The notes beneath the pieces were generated by a model. That model had not been told where the DNA came from and did no database searches. It worked only from the letters and a program-made list of their open reading frames with translations. A stretch of 64,000 nt of DNA from Melanopsichium pennsylvanicum (Eukaryota > Basidiomycota > Ustilaginomycetes > Ustilaginales). Below, one piece after another: positions 43,074 through 52,088 of this stretch. The stretch lies in the NCBI GenBank assembly GCA_900208305.1, contig OAPG01000004.1:1151178-1215177 (forward strand). Direction: 5' to 3'. The stretch's first letter is position 1. The number at the start of each line of letters is the position of its first letter. The position numbers were made by a program, and so were the translations under genes.

Positions 43074-46000
43074 TCAATGCTTTTCAGAAGACTCGGGAGT
43101 CTCTTGTTTGATCTCAGAATGAGATCCGGGCGTGATGTTGGAACTTTGCCCTTGCTGCTGCTGTCCGTTGTGATCCGTTCCGTGGGAGCTCTGGGCGATA
43201 GCCTCGATCAACCCGCCCCATGGCAACAAGCCCCAGTCCCCAGGGATGCCGCTTGCACCGCCCGGCACAATGCCATTTGCAGCGTTGGGTTCAGTCGACC
43301 TTCCAGCTGCATCGCCGCGGTTTGAATCCGCGTTGCTGGGGTTGTTGTTGAACCCATTGAAATGGCCTGGCGTGTTCAACGCTCTAAGATGGGGGTGTGC
43401 ACTGGGCTGGAAGTTTGGAATGCCACTATGCTCTGCAGAAGATGTGGCTGGAATGTTGATCGAACCTGTCGTGCTACTTCGGTTGATGCCGCCTGTGGGT
43501 GGTGCAGACGAAATCGCCCCGGATGCAGTGACATTTGGCGAAGGGTCAGAAGAGCCGGGAGGAGGAGTGTCAAAGTAGCTGGTTAGATCAAATCCTGCTG
43601 CCGAGTCAAAGCCCATGCTGTTTGACGTGTGGCTTGGGCCAAAACCGAGACCCGAGCCGGCGTTGAAATTGAGAGCGTCATTTGGAGTGGGATTTAGCAT
43701 GCCGAAGCTCGGTTCGTAGCCGCCGAGTTGATCGAATATGCTCTGAGCAAGGTCTGTAGCTGCGTCGCTGGTGGTGCCCGTGGAGACGGTGCCGAGGGCA
43801 AGACCTGGAGCAGGAGCGCCGCTAGCACTGCTAAAGAGACCGGCAAAGGGAGGAGGGGTGACAGTGTCTATTGTGTTGGTTGAATTAGTACGGGCTAGTT
43901 GTGGATTGCTTCCCTTGGACCCGGCGAGCAGCATTGCGGAGCTGAAAGCGGCGGTGCCAACACCCGCCGTACCTTCGCTGCTGGTCTCTCGCCTCTCCTT
44001 CTTTCCGCTCTTGCCTTTGGATGATCCGTCAGCAAGTACCTTCTTGTTGCCTGTAGCGCACCAAGTAGGGTCGCGTGCCTTAGCCCTGAATAGCTCGATG
44101 ATCTTGACCTCTCGCTTACTACATTGATCCGCTTCGCCTTCACGATGTTTGTGCAGCTCAATGAACTCGTCCAGGTAGGACAAGAAGTCGGGTGCCTCGG
44201 GCCCGTTTGGGTCGAGAAGAAGTGCGATACCGATCATCATCGTTGCATTGAACAAACGGTAAAGACCGCCCATGTGAACCTTGCGTGCGCGCTCTGGTTC
44301 CCACTTGACGTCCTTGCGGTACTCTTGGCGTACCCTGCGGTCTGCTTTCGCGCTCTCGAACGCTGCTTTACGAGAGTGCGAGTACTTTTCGGAATTGCGA
44401 AGTACGTACGGCCTGTGGAGTGCGATGCGAACGTAATGGTATTCGATGTTGAGCAAATAGCGGTGGAGTGGCAGCCAAGGGCACACCGTGTCGAACTCCT
44501 TGTTGGTGGTGTCTGGACCAGTTCCGTTGCTGGACCTGTCGACACAGTAGATGTCGGGAATGTCTTTGCGAAACTTTTCAAGCTCTTCGTCGAGTGCGAC
44601 GACATCAGCATATCGGCGGGGACTGGCGAGGTTCTGGAAATGCTCGACTATCTTGCCAGTCAATCGAGTGAGTTCGTGGCGAATGGCGACAAAGAGAAAG
44701 ACGCCAGGGGGAGTATTGGGACGCGGTCTGGTGCGTGGGACATAGGGTCGAGCGGATCGTGGCATGGTATCGATGTCGACGTCGGAAGGTGGGAGCGTGT
44801 CGCAGTGGAAGTCCTGAATGGCTTGAGGTCGACCGAGCAAAATGCTGGTAGTCTTGTCCATGTAGAAGATGATGGCCCAGAGCCGACGCCTGCGTTCAGT
44901 GGTGATGGCGTCGAGACCAAGCTTGCTGCCATCTCTGTGGAGACCGATGGCCTGGGCTGCGCGGATAGCATTACCTAGCAACGACCAACTTTCGGCGCTC
45001 TGACGCTGGCAGATGAGGAAACGTGCTGCGAAAAGGTGGGCAAGCACGAGATCAATGTGATCGACACGAATGGTGGAAGCAATGTTGATGGCGCGTCGGC
45101 ATGCATGGTACAGGCGAACGGCGCCCTTCTTAGCTTCGGCTTCATTACCCAGGGCTTCCGGGAGGGAGCGCATTGCAGTGGCGAGGATGGCAAAGAGGAA
45201 GGCGAGGAAGGGGACGTGCCTCGCGCCGTCATCGCCGCGCTCCTCTTTGGCGTTGCCCCATCTAAATTCCATGAGCTCGTCATAGGATTGTCGAAACGTG
45301 CCCTCATGGATGGGAAGACGTGTATGGTTGATGTCTCGAAAGTAGATGTCGAGAAGACGGTCAGTGTCAGCTTTGGAAGGCAACGAGCTCATGAGGTCGC
45401 TGAGGATGTTCTCCGGAGCACCACCTTCGTGGATGAGACGATGCAACTTGACCGAAGCAGGAAATCGAGGGAAATTGGCTCCGAGCTCGAGTCGTTCGCC
45501 GTTGATCTCTGTTTCGATGACACCGCGACTGACGGAAGGCAGTGCTAGAGCACCAAACCAGCTGTCGCCGTCGCGAGCGAGACCGCCTTCGAGCGGATTG
45601 CCACCGAGATCGTAGCGTGGACCGTTGTTCTGCTTGGTGGAATCGATGACCTCGCCTTTGGATGCGGCGATGGCTTGTGCTTCCGAGTTGAAAAGCTCCT
45701 CTCGTTCGATGCCTCGAGCTGTGCTGGGACGAATGATCCTTCTGCGCTTCTTTGGCTTGGGTCTTTGCGGTCCGGGAGCATCGTTGGAATCGTTCTCTTG
45801 CTCCTCGTCACTCGACATTATTTCAACAAAGGCGGCCATCTGGCCACGGGAATCTTTAAGCTCCTTTGCGAGCTCGGCATGTGCAATGGCAAGCCCCTCA
45901 ACGATGTCTTCCAGACGTTGCACCCTGTCGCGCATATCACCAAATTGATCGCCATCCTCGAAAGGTCGGCACGTATCGCCTAGACCACGATCAATACATG

Positions 46001-46469
46001 GCTGACAGGGGGTCTGACGATCACATTTGTGCTTGCGACGATGGCACTCCGCACAGCTGTAGTGGATGCGCTTCCTCTTGCGTTCTCGCTTGCTGCCGAG
46101 TGAGGCGGCGACTGCATCTGCGACGGTGCCATGCTGACGCGCAGCGGCTAGCTTGGCTGCGAGTGCTGCGGTAGCAGGGCGACTGGGACCTGCGTTGGCA
46201 CCTGCTGCAGCTGCCTTGGCGACAGAGGAAGGGACCGCGCCCGTCCCATTGCCAAGCGTGCGGTCGGGGGTGGCTGTGCCGGAAGGAGAGCATGCGCGCG
46301 GCGACACCGAACTGGAGGCACTAGCAGTGTCGGGAGGGCCGAAGTTGGACGGCTGGCTGGCCATGGTTGGGCCTGGATGCGGTGCAATCGGTTTGGGCTG
46401 CACTTTTGTGTGTGACCACGCAGGAGGGGAAGATGGTGGTGATAGCTCGAGTAGCAGATAGGAGGTCAA
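43074..46469 (-). CDS. Zn2Cys6 fungal transcription factor
   Basis: The longest frame gives 1131 residues; a second ATG at 46364 (MASQPSNFG) would remove 35 residues. The binuclear zinc cluster is complete: C139, C142, C149, C155, C158 and C167 in CAECHRRKHKCDRQTPC, then QPCIDRGLGDTC. It is preceded by a basic KRERKRKR stretch and followed by a coiled-coil dimerisation helix (about 178-205). A fungal-specific regulatory domain (middle homology region) covers about 360-620, with RRAINIASTIRVDHIDLVLA and GLHRDGSKLGLDAITTERRR followed by RLWAIIFYMDK. The C-terminal 300 residues are Ser/Gly/Pro/Asn-rich and probably activating. Targets cannot be predicted. No metabolic gene cluster surrounds it. 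Confidence 0.93.
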   Translation of the reverse strand: MTSYLLLELSPPSSPPAWSHTKVQPKPIAPHPGPTMASQPSNFGPPDTASASSSVSPRACSPSGTATPDRTLGNGTGAVPSSVAKAAAAGANAGPSRPATAALAAKLAAARQHGTVADAVAASLGSKRERKRKRIHYSCAECHRRKHKCDRQTPCQPCIDRGLGDTCRPFEDGDQFGDMRDRVQRLEDIVEGLAIAHAELAKELKDSRGQMAAFVEIMSSDEEQENDSNDAPGPQRPKPKKRRRIIRPSTARGIEREELFNSEAQAIAASKGEVIDSTKQNNGPRYDLGGNPLEGGLARDGDSWFGALALPSVSRGVIETEINGERLELGANFPRFPASVKLHRLIHEGGAPENILSDLMSSLPSKADTDRLLDIYFRDINHTRLPIHEGTFRQSYDELMEFRWGNAKEERGDDGARHVPFLAFLFAILATAMRSLPEALGNEAEAKKGAVRLYHACRRAINIASTIRVDHIDLVLAHLFAARFLICQRQSAESWSLLGNAIRAAQAIGLHRDGSKLGLDAITTERRRRLWAIIFYMDKTTSILLGRPQAIQDFHCDTLPPSDVDIDTMPRSARPYVPRTRPRPNTPPGVFLFVAIRHELTRLTGKIVEHFQNLASPRRYADVVALDEELEKFRKDIPDIYCVDRSSNGTGPDTTNKEFDTVCPWLPLHRYLLNIEYHYVRIALHRPYVLRNSEKYSHSRKAAFESAKADRRVRQEYRKDVKWEPERARKVHMGGLYRLFNATMMIGIALLLDPNGPEAPDFLSYLDEFIELHKHREGEADQCSKREVKIIELFRAKARDPTWCATGNKKVLADGSSKGKSGKKERRETSSEGTAGVGTAAFSSAMLLAGSKGSNPQLARTNSTNTIDTVTPPPFAGLFSSASGAPAPGLALGTVSTGTTSDAATDLAQSIFDQLGGYEPSFGMLNPTPNDALNFNAGSGLGFGPSHTSNSMGFDSAAGFDLTSYFDTPPPGSSDPSPNVTASGAISSAPPTGGINRSSTTGSINIPATSSAEHSGIPNFQPSAHPHLRALNTPGHFNGFNNNPSNADSNRGDAAGRSTEPNAANGIVPGGASGIPGDWGLLPWGGLIEAIAQSSHGTDHNGQQQQGQSSNITPGSHSEIKQETPESSEKH

Positions 46470-48065
46470 GGCGGAGGCAAATGTTGTATCCCTGCAGTTT
46501 TGCCGTTACAGGTGGACTGAAGCGATGTATGGCCTCGACTAAGCGTGGAAAGGGGCAGAGCACACGGTGAGGAAGGTGCACAGGAGCCTTTTATGGGGGC
46601 GTAATCAGGATGCGTTGGTCACCTGCTGAAAATCTTGGAAGAAATGTTGGCTGCTAGGTTATACAGCAGTAGAGGCTGCGGACATGGTGATACCAATTTT
46701 GTTGTCACTAGTGGTGATGGTGAAGAAAGACGGGAATCGAATGCCAAGATCGGAAGTGTGACGATGCCAACTTGTCGGTCTGTTCCACCTTTGAAGGAGA
46801 TGTGATTGTGAAGGCGACGAAAGGCGGATCTAAGGTAAGTGTTCGGTTCACCCGCGCTCTGTGTGACCCTTCGACCCTACGACGGACACTCAGCCAGCTC
46901 AGCCGAAGTTCTTAAATATCTGCACCGTATGCTTGAACACCGGCCAGGAGAGCTCTGGTTTTTCTTCTTCAGGCTGCAGAATTTGGAATCGCCGATTCAC
47001 TTTTCTTGCCAGGATTTGTGTTAGCCGGCAATGATGCTCCTGTGGATTTCGGAGCACCCGCATCTCGCCCCTAGACACCAATTGCCCCGTCTGTGTGCTG
47101 TCTTCTTATTAGTGTGTGGTGATTGGAAAGCGTACCAAGAGACCTTTGTGGGACCTCCCAAATTCCTCCCCCACCGTTCTTCTCAAATTTCGTCCGTCAG
47201 TCTTGCACGGCGTGGATCCTGACTTGGCAGGCTGAGCGATGACCAAGACAAGGAGAATAACGCTGTGGTGCTGGTTGCGGAGCCCCGCTTTTTATCCTGC
47301 AATCATGGTCTCTGATACAGCATAGACTATGACATCTGCTCCGTGTTTCACTACACACAAGTGTCCCTGGCCCCGCTCTTTGCACAAGCTATAAATTGAA
47401 CACAGCGGTGAGGAGCTGTAGGTTCCAACACAGGCTTGTTTGGGGATATTGTTTGGGGATATTGTTTGGGGATGCTAACGTTTGTGCGTCTCCCATTTCC
47501 GCAGACTTTGAGTCTGACCAAGTTCTGCTCAAAGGCGAAGGTTTGATGTCAATGAGCGAGAGAGCAACAGTCTCTACAGTACTGTGAATCGCACCCTGAA
47601 GTGGAACGGGTGGGGGTCGGCCCACATTTGCGACCACCGACACATCATCTACAAATGGACTTTGGTGGGTACAGTAAATTTACACAGAGGTGGCAGATCA
47701 ATGTATTCCCGGTCAACAGTAGCGATCCTATTGTGTAGAACAAGTTCCGGCCTGTTGAAGCACTCATTTTGAGCCTCCGCCTAGTGGCAGACTGGCATCT
47801 CAGCAGTGCACAGCTGTGATCACGTAAACGCAGAATCGACCTCCAGCGAATCAGGTACCATTGGTGATAAAGCTGAATCTAGAGTCGAAGATGAAGAAGT
47901 GAAGGTTGATGTGCTATCAGTCCTCGACGGTCCTTTCCAAAGAGTCTGCACAGGGTATCGGACACGGGGTATCTATAGTCGGCGTGGTCAGAAAAAGAGA
48001 ATATAAACGTATGAGAACCCCACGAATAGCCGCAGCCGCTCACCGACGGAGGCGATGCACATGAC
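46470..48065. promoter_or_regulatory. Upstream region of the Zn2Cys6 gene, no other gene seen
   Basis: 1.6 kb lie between two minus-strand genes. The region has a 13-bp triplicated motif (47437-47474) and TACAGTACTGT and ACAGTAAATTTACA motifs (47574-47585, 47671-47683). Open frames here are short and lack conserved character. Confidence 0.45.
47437..47474. repeat. TTGTTTGGGGATA in three tandem copies
   Basis: Three direct 13-bp copies lie side by side; the third ends in GGGGATGC. Confidence 0.9.
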
Positions 48066-51000
48066 TCATTCTGCTGTGTTCAACAAGGACAGTGGGGCAC
48101 CCGCATTAGGCCTGCCCCGTCGCATGTTCCGGTTTGGCCCCTGTTCGACCATGACAACAAAGGCGAGGAAGACAACAAAGGCGAATTGAACCCACTCTTC
48201 AACCCAGCCGTACGTGACCTGCGACACGTGGGCAACTCTTTGCTTGACCATGTCAGGACGATAACGAGCGCGGAACGAAGTAGGGAAGTAGTCGGTGCCA
48301 CGCCCACCCTGTTTCTTCCAAGATGGGCAATCCAAAAACTCAAAGTCGGCGTCCTCTTGCCGAACGCAATCGAGAGCCATCATGTCTTGGTCGTAGTCTT
48401 CCTCCGGAGTTGCGTCGCTTCTGCCTTGCCTTTTTGCTGCTGGTGACACGCAGGCGAGATCTCGTACCCATTGTTGCGTCGATCGTCGCAAATCTCGATT
48501 TGGGAAAGGAGATCCACTATCTGATGAGGAGGACCAGTCGTTGCTTCTGCCGGTAGTCAACGTTTGGCGTCGCTTCTCTTGCAGCCGCTGAGGAGTCGGT
48601 ACATAAGTAGCGACGAGTTGTTCTTCTTGCTCCTGGGAGTGAGCGTCATGCTCCCATTCTTCCCCGAACCCACGTTCCCGCAGGAGCTGTTGCCTTCTTC
48701 GGCGCAGCGACGATTTGATGCGAAGGCGATGCTCAACCTGCTCCGAAGATTCGATCTCCAGTCGGAAGGGGCTCGCTTCTTTTGGGCTTCTTGCAGGCTT
48801 CTTGCCCTTGCTGTTAAAGGGCCGAGTCATACCAAAGAAGGAGTTGCCACGCCGAGACTTGTCCTGGAGCAGTCTCGCGCTTCGACCTGCTAGAGGAGAA
48901 GAGTCCGGCGCTAAGAGACCTAGCTTGATTGCCTCGCACTTACTTATGGTCCGGCCGTAGTCGTCGTCATCTGCCCAGGCCACTGCTTGTTGTTCAACGA
49001 CGGAGCTGATCAGATCGAATTGCGCTCCTCGAGGCTCGTCCTCGTCTTGCAATCCACCAGGCTCGATGATGGGATGATCGGCCAACCAGGCACCGCGCTC
49101 TTCTGCATCGACTTGGGAAAGCAACGCTGCGTCGCGAGGGCGAAGGGGGGAGTCACCAAGGAAAACATCCTCAATCGGGTCATGGACCGATTGTGTCAAG
49201 ACGCATTCGAGATCATCTGCATGCTCCTCCTTATTCTCGGGCACCAATCGGCCCATATTGGAGGTAGGACGGTCCGATTGGACTTGGGGTGCGATGCTGG
49301 GTCTCAGCACGAGCGCAGTCGCGGACTTGGCGGAGCGCAGTACAAGAGGCTGCAGGTTCGGAACATCGGCAGCTGTCAGCATTGATGCAGCTGCAGGCCT
49401 ACGGCGTTGAGGAAGGTCATCGTCAAAGTCATGCTTGCGCTCATCACCGCCAAAGATGCTACCAAACTCACTTTCTAGCGTCCGGCCGCGATGCGAACAG
49501 GTCGAGGCAGGACTGTGCTGCAGGGTGGGTTCGTTTGACGGCATTGGGGCGCTTGTGAACGGATCGGAACTCTGCGGCATGGAGCCTGCTCGATGACGAA
49601 AGCTGGCTTCGGAGCCAAAAGACGATGACTTCGACCTTGATCTTCGGACGCGTGCCGAAGGGTTGAATGACTTTTGCTGTGATGGTAATAGGAAGTGCAT
49701 CACGCCGGCGCCGGAGGTTGGCGCCTCAGAGGGCTTTACACGCATTCTCGCAAGGCTATCTCGATCAGTGCGGTTGAGGCTGGCATCCTTCTTCAGTCGA
49801 GCCGAGTAAGTTTGGACCGCATCCGAAGGGCTAAGTGAAGTGTGCTGGGAGAAGTCCGGAACAATTGGGCTGTTCACGTCCTGCCAGTCCCCAGCAGCAG
49901 ACGTCTTCTGCGCAGGAACAGTGATGACTTCCTCTTGCTTCTTCCTCCTACGACCGAGGTCCTCCATGGAAGGAGTGATCCTGATGCGAGGCCTGGTCAT
50001 CGAGCTGGACGAGACTTTCCTATCGAGACCCTTAGCTTTCGGCGACGAAGCTGCACTGCTGCTTGCGCTGAGGTCGACCGAGTAGGTGCCAAGAGACTGC
50101 TCGGTCGACGAGCGCGACATGTACTCCACAGAAGCCGGAACTTCGTAGCTGCTGAACCTCCACAGATCGGCTGCGAGCTCTTTCTTGGCCCGACTGATAG
50201 CAGATCGTATGGTCTTGCGATGCTCGATGGTATGCCGATTTCCAGGAGCCCTGCGCTTGTTTCCAGGCGAGATTGGAGAGAGCAGGCTCGGCACATCCGG
50301 CCATGCAACGGAGTCGACACTGCTGAGGGAATGAGAAGGAGTGATGAATCCGGATTGAAGGGCCGGCATCTTTGCTGAACTCATTGTTGACAGAAAATCG
50401 GCTGTCTTTCGTGCTTTCTCTGGACTGCCCGACGATGCGGATGCTGCTGCATCCACGCCAAGGTCTTGACCGACCGTGTTGAAGGCGTCTCGTAGACGCT
50501 CATCCTCTTCCATCGCACGTCCCATCCTACTGCCAAAGTCTTCCTCGGCCTTTGCCATGGCATGGTTGGTTTCTTCCAGCTCTTTGATCTTTGCGAGGAG
50601 TTGAGCAAGCAATGCACTTTCTCCGGTCGTGGCCTGTGCCGAAAGGACCAAGTCCTCGAGATTAGAGGTGGATGGCAAAATTTTTTGATGGTCTGAGGTT
50701 GGCTGATGTCCCGAAAATGGTGATGGAATGAAACTCTCGTGAGATACGAATGCTTGCTGATGTGCTCGCGAACGGATGAGCAGAGGTGACGATGCTTCTT
50801 GACGGCTACGTGCCATGAAGTCTCGAAGCGGAGACCGTGGCGCTGAGGAAAGACGAGGGGGCAAGTGACCGGTCTCAAGCTCGACATTGCGACGTGTGGC
50901 AGCCTCAAGCTCTGCCTTGAGTCCTCGAATCTCCTTGTTGAGCTTTCCGAGCTTCTTGCTGCCTTCGTAGCGAGCACTCTCAGCTTCGTGTTGAAGTTCG

Positions 51001-52088
51001 GAGATCTGCTGGTAAAGAACATCATTCTGCTCGCCGAGTGAGGCAAGCTGCCTTTGCGCTTCAAAGGCTTGCAGCTGTAAAAGCGAAGGCCGGGATCGGT
51101 GTCCCCTCTCATGGGGATTTCGCTTTGAAGGGGCACGTGACATGGTGTCTATTGGAGAAAGAAGGGATTGAGAAGCGAAGCTGCAAATGGAGGCACTGGG
51201 AGAGCAGGGCTGCGAAGCGATGAGGCCGGCATCGCTTGGTGTCCAGATGGATCTGTTACGGCCAGAGGCAGAAGCATCGGTGGCGGATGATTTGTTGTCC
51301 AGATGCTGGGCGGTGGCACATGTCATGGGCCTGCTGAAGTAGTCGGACTCGGCATCGGTAAGAGCAACTGTGTGAGCGATTGGGGTGGTGTCGGACTCTG
51401 CCCTTCCTGGTGAGATGTCGCCTTGGGAGTGAATGTCGATATCCGTGGTCGGAGGAGAATTGAGTGGACGAGGAGATGCGTAAGGATCTGTGTCATGCGT
51501 GCAAGGCATTTGTTGAGGAGTGGCAAAGCCGTTGACCATAGCTTCGATATCTGTTAGGCCAAACATGCTCGAAGTTGAGGCCATGCTAGTCATGATGCCG
51601 CTTTGGAGGGTGAGATTTTTCTCGAGAAGCGCTTTTCCGATGTTGGCGGCGACGACGAGCTTTTGTTCACGTTCGCGCACTTTACGGCTGGCCTGGATCA
51701 AAAGTTCCTCGAGCTCATAGCGGTCAAGTCCAGCAAGAAGGGCATGGTCTAGTTCCTCGGCGCTCGAGGAAGGGGTGAGCGACTCGTGTTGATCAGCTGT
51801 TTGAGTATCAGCAGGGACACGAGATATGGGATCTGCCCCGGATTTTGGGTCGAAAGCAAGGTCAGACGAATAATCTGCATCGACGGTAGGAGTGGGGACG
51901 GTGTTTCTGATGTCCGAAAAAGGGGCTCGGGAAGGCGATGGTGACGCGTTGTGAGCGCTGCAAGTGTCACCGTCGGCATTTGCTGATTGGGCGAGCTGTT
52001 GGACGTGCTCCTGGTGGGAAGCCCGTCTCTGGCCTGGCGGACGTGGTCGCAAAGCGGGACGATTAGCCGTGGAGAGCATGTTGGCCAA
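48066..52088 (-). CDS. Large tail-anchored coiled-coil protein with a CC1-box, putative dynein adaptor
   Basis: The product is a 1340-residue intronless protein. Residues about 112-165 form a coiled coil resembling the HAP1/TRAK N-terminal region. It contains A147-A-N-I-G151-K-A-L154-L155, a perfect AAxxGxxLL CC1-box, followed by EKNLTL as in TRAK-type proteins. In BICD, TRAK/HAP1 and Spindly this motif binds the dynein light intermediate chain. A second coiled coil (about 340-400) has FEAQRQLASLGEQNDVLYQQ, and more helix lies near 490-530. The rest is Ser/Pro-rich. Near the C-terminus WVQFAFVVFLAFVVMV (about 1300-1315) is a single membrane span with a basic tail of about 25 residues, so the protein is probably tail-anchored with the bulk in the cytosol. 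The membrane is unknown. Cargo-adaptor function is inference. Confidence 0.8.
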   Translation of the reverse strand: MANMLSTANRPALRPRPPGQRRASHQEHVQQLAQSANADGDTCSAHNASPSPSRAPFSDIRNTVPTPTVDADYSSDLAFDPKSGADPISRVPADTQTADQHESLTPSSSAEELDHALLAGLDRYELEELLIQASRKVREREQKLVVAANIGKALLEKNLTLQSGIMTSMASTSSMFGLTDIEAMVNGFATPQQMPCTHDTDPYASPRPLNSPPTTDIDIHSQGDISPGRAESDTTPIAHTVALTDAESDYFSRPMTCATAQHLDNKSSATDASASGRNRSIWTPSDAGLIASQPCSPSASICSFASQSLLSPIDTMSRAPSKRNPHERGHRSRPSLLQLQAFEAQRQLASLGEQNDVLYQQISELQHEAESARYEGSKKLGKLNKEIRGLKAELEAATRRNVELETGHLPPRLSSAPRSPLRDFMARSRQEASSPLLIRSRAHQQAFVSHESFIPSPFSGHQPTSDHQKILPSTSNLEDLVLSAQATTGESALLAQLLAKIKELEETNHAMAKAEEDFGSRMGRAMEEDERLRDAFNTVGQDLGVDAAASASSGSPEKARKTADFLSTMSSAKMPALQSGFITPSHSLSSVDSVAWPDVPSLLSPISPGNKRRAPGNRHTIEHRKTIRSAISRAKKELAADLWRFSSYEVPASVEYMSRSSTEQSLGTYSVDLSASSSAASSPKAKGLDRKVSSSSMTRPRIRITPSMEDLGRRRKKQEEVITVPAQKTSAAGDWQDVNSPIVPDFSQHTSLSPSDAVQTYSARLKKDASLNRTDRDSLARMRVKPSEAPTSGAGVMHFLLPSQQKSFNPSARVRRSRSKSSSFGSEASFRHRAGSMPQSSDPFTSAPMPSNEPTLQHSPASTCSHRGRTLESEFGSIFGGDERKHDFDDDLPQRRRPAAASMLTAADVPNLQPLVLRSAKSATALVLRPSIAPQVQSDRPTSNMGRLVPENKEEHADDLECVLTQSVHDPIEDVFLGDSPLRPRDAALLSQVDAEERGAWLADHPIIEPGGLQDEDEPRGAQFDLISSVVEQQAVAWADDDDYGRTISKCEAIKLGLLAPDSSPLAGRSARLLQDKSRRGNSFFGMTRPFNSKGKKPARSPKEASPFRLEIESSEQVEHRLRIKSSLRRRRQQLLRERGFGEEWEHDAHSQEQEEQLVATYVPTPQRLQEKRRQTLTTGRSNDWSSSSDSGSPFPNRDLRRSTQQWVRDLACVSPAAKRQGRSDATPEEDYDQDMMALDCVRQEDADFEFLDCPSWKKQGGRGTDYFPTSFRARYRPDMVKQRVAHVSQVTYGWVEEWVQFAFVVFLAFVVMVEQGPNRNMRRGRPNAGAPLSLLNTAE

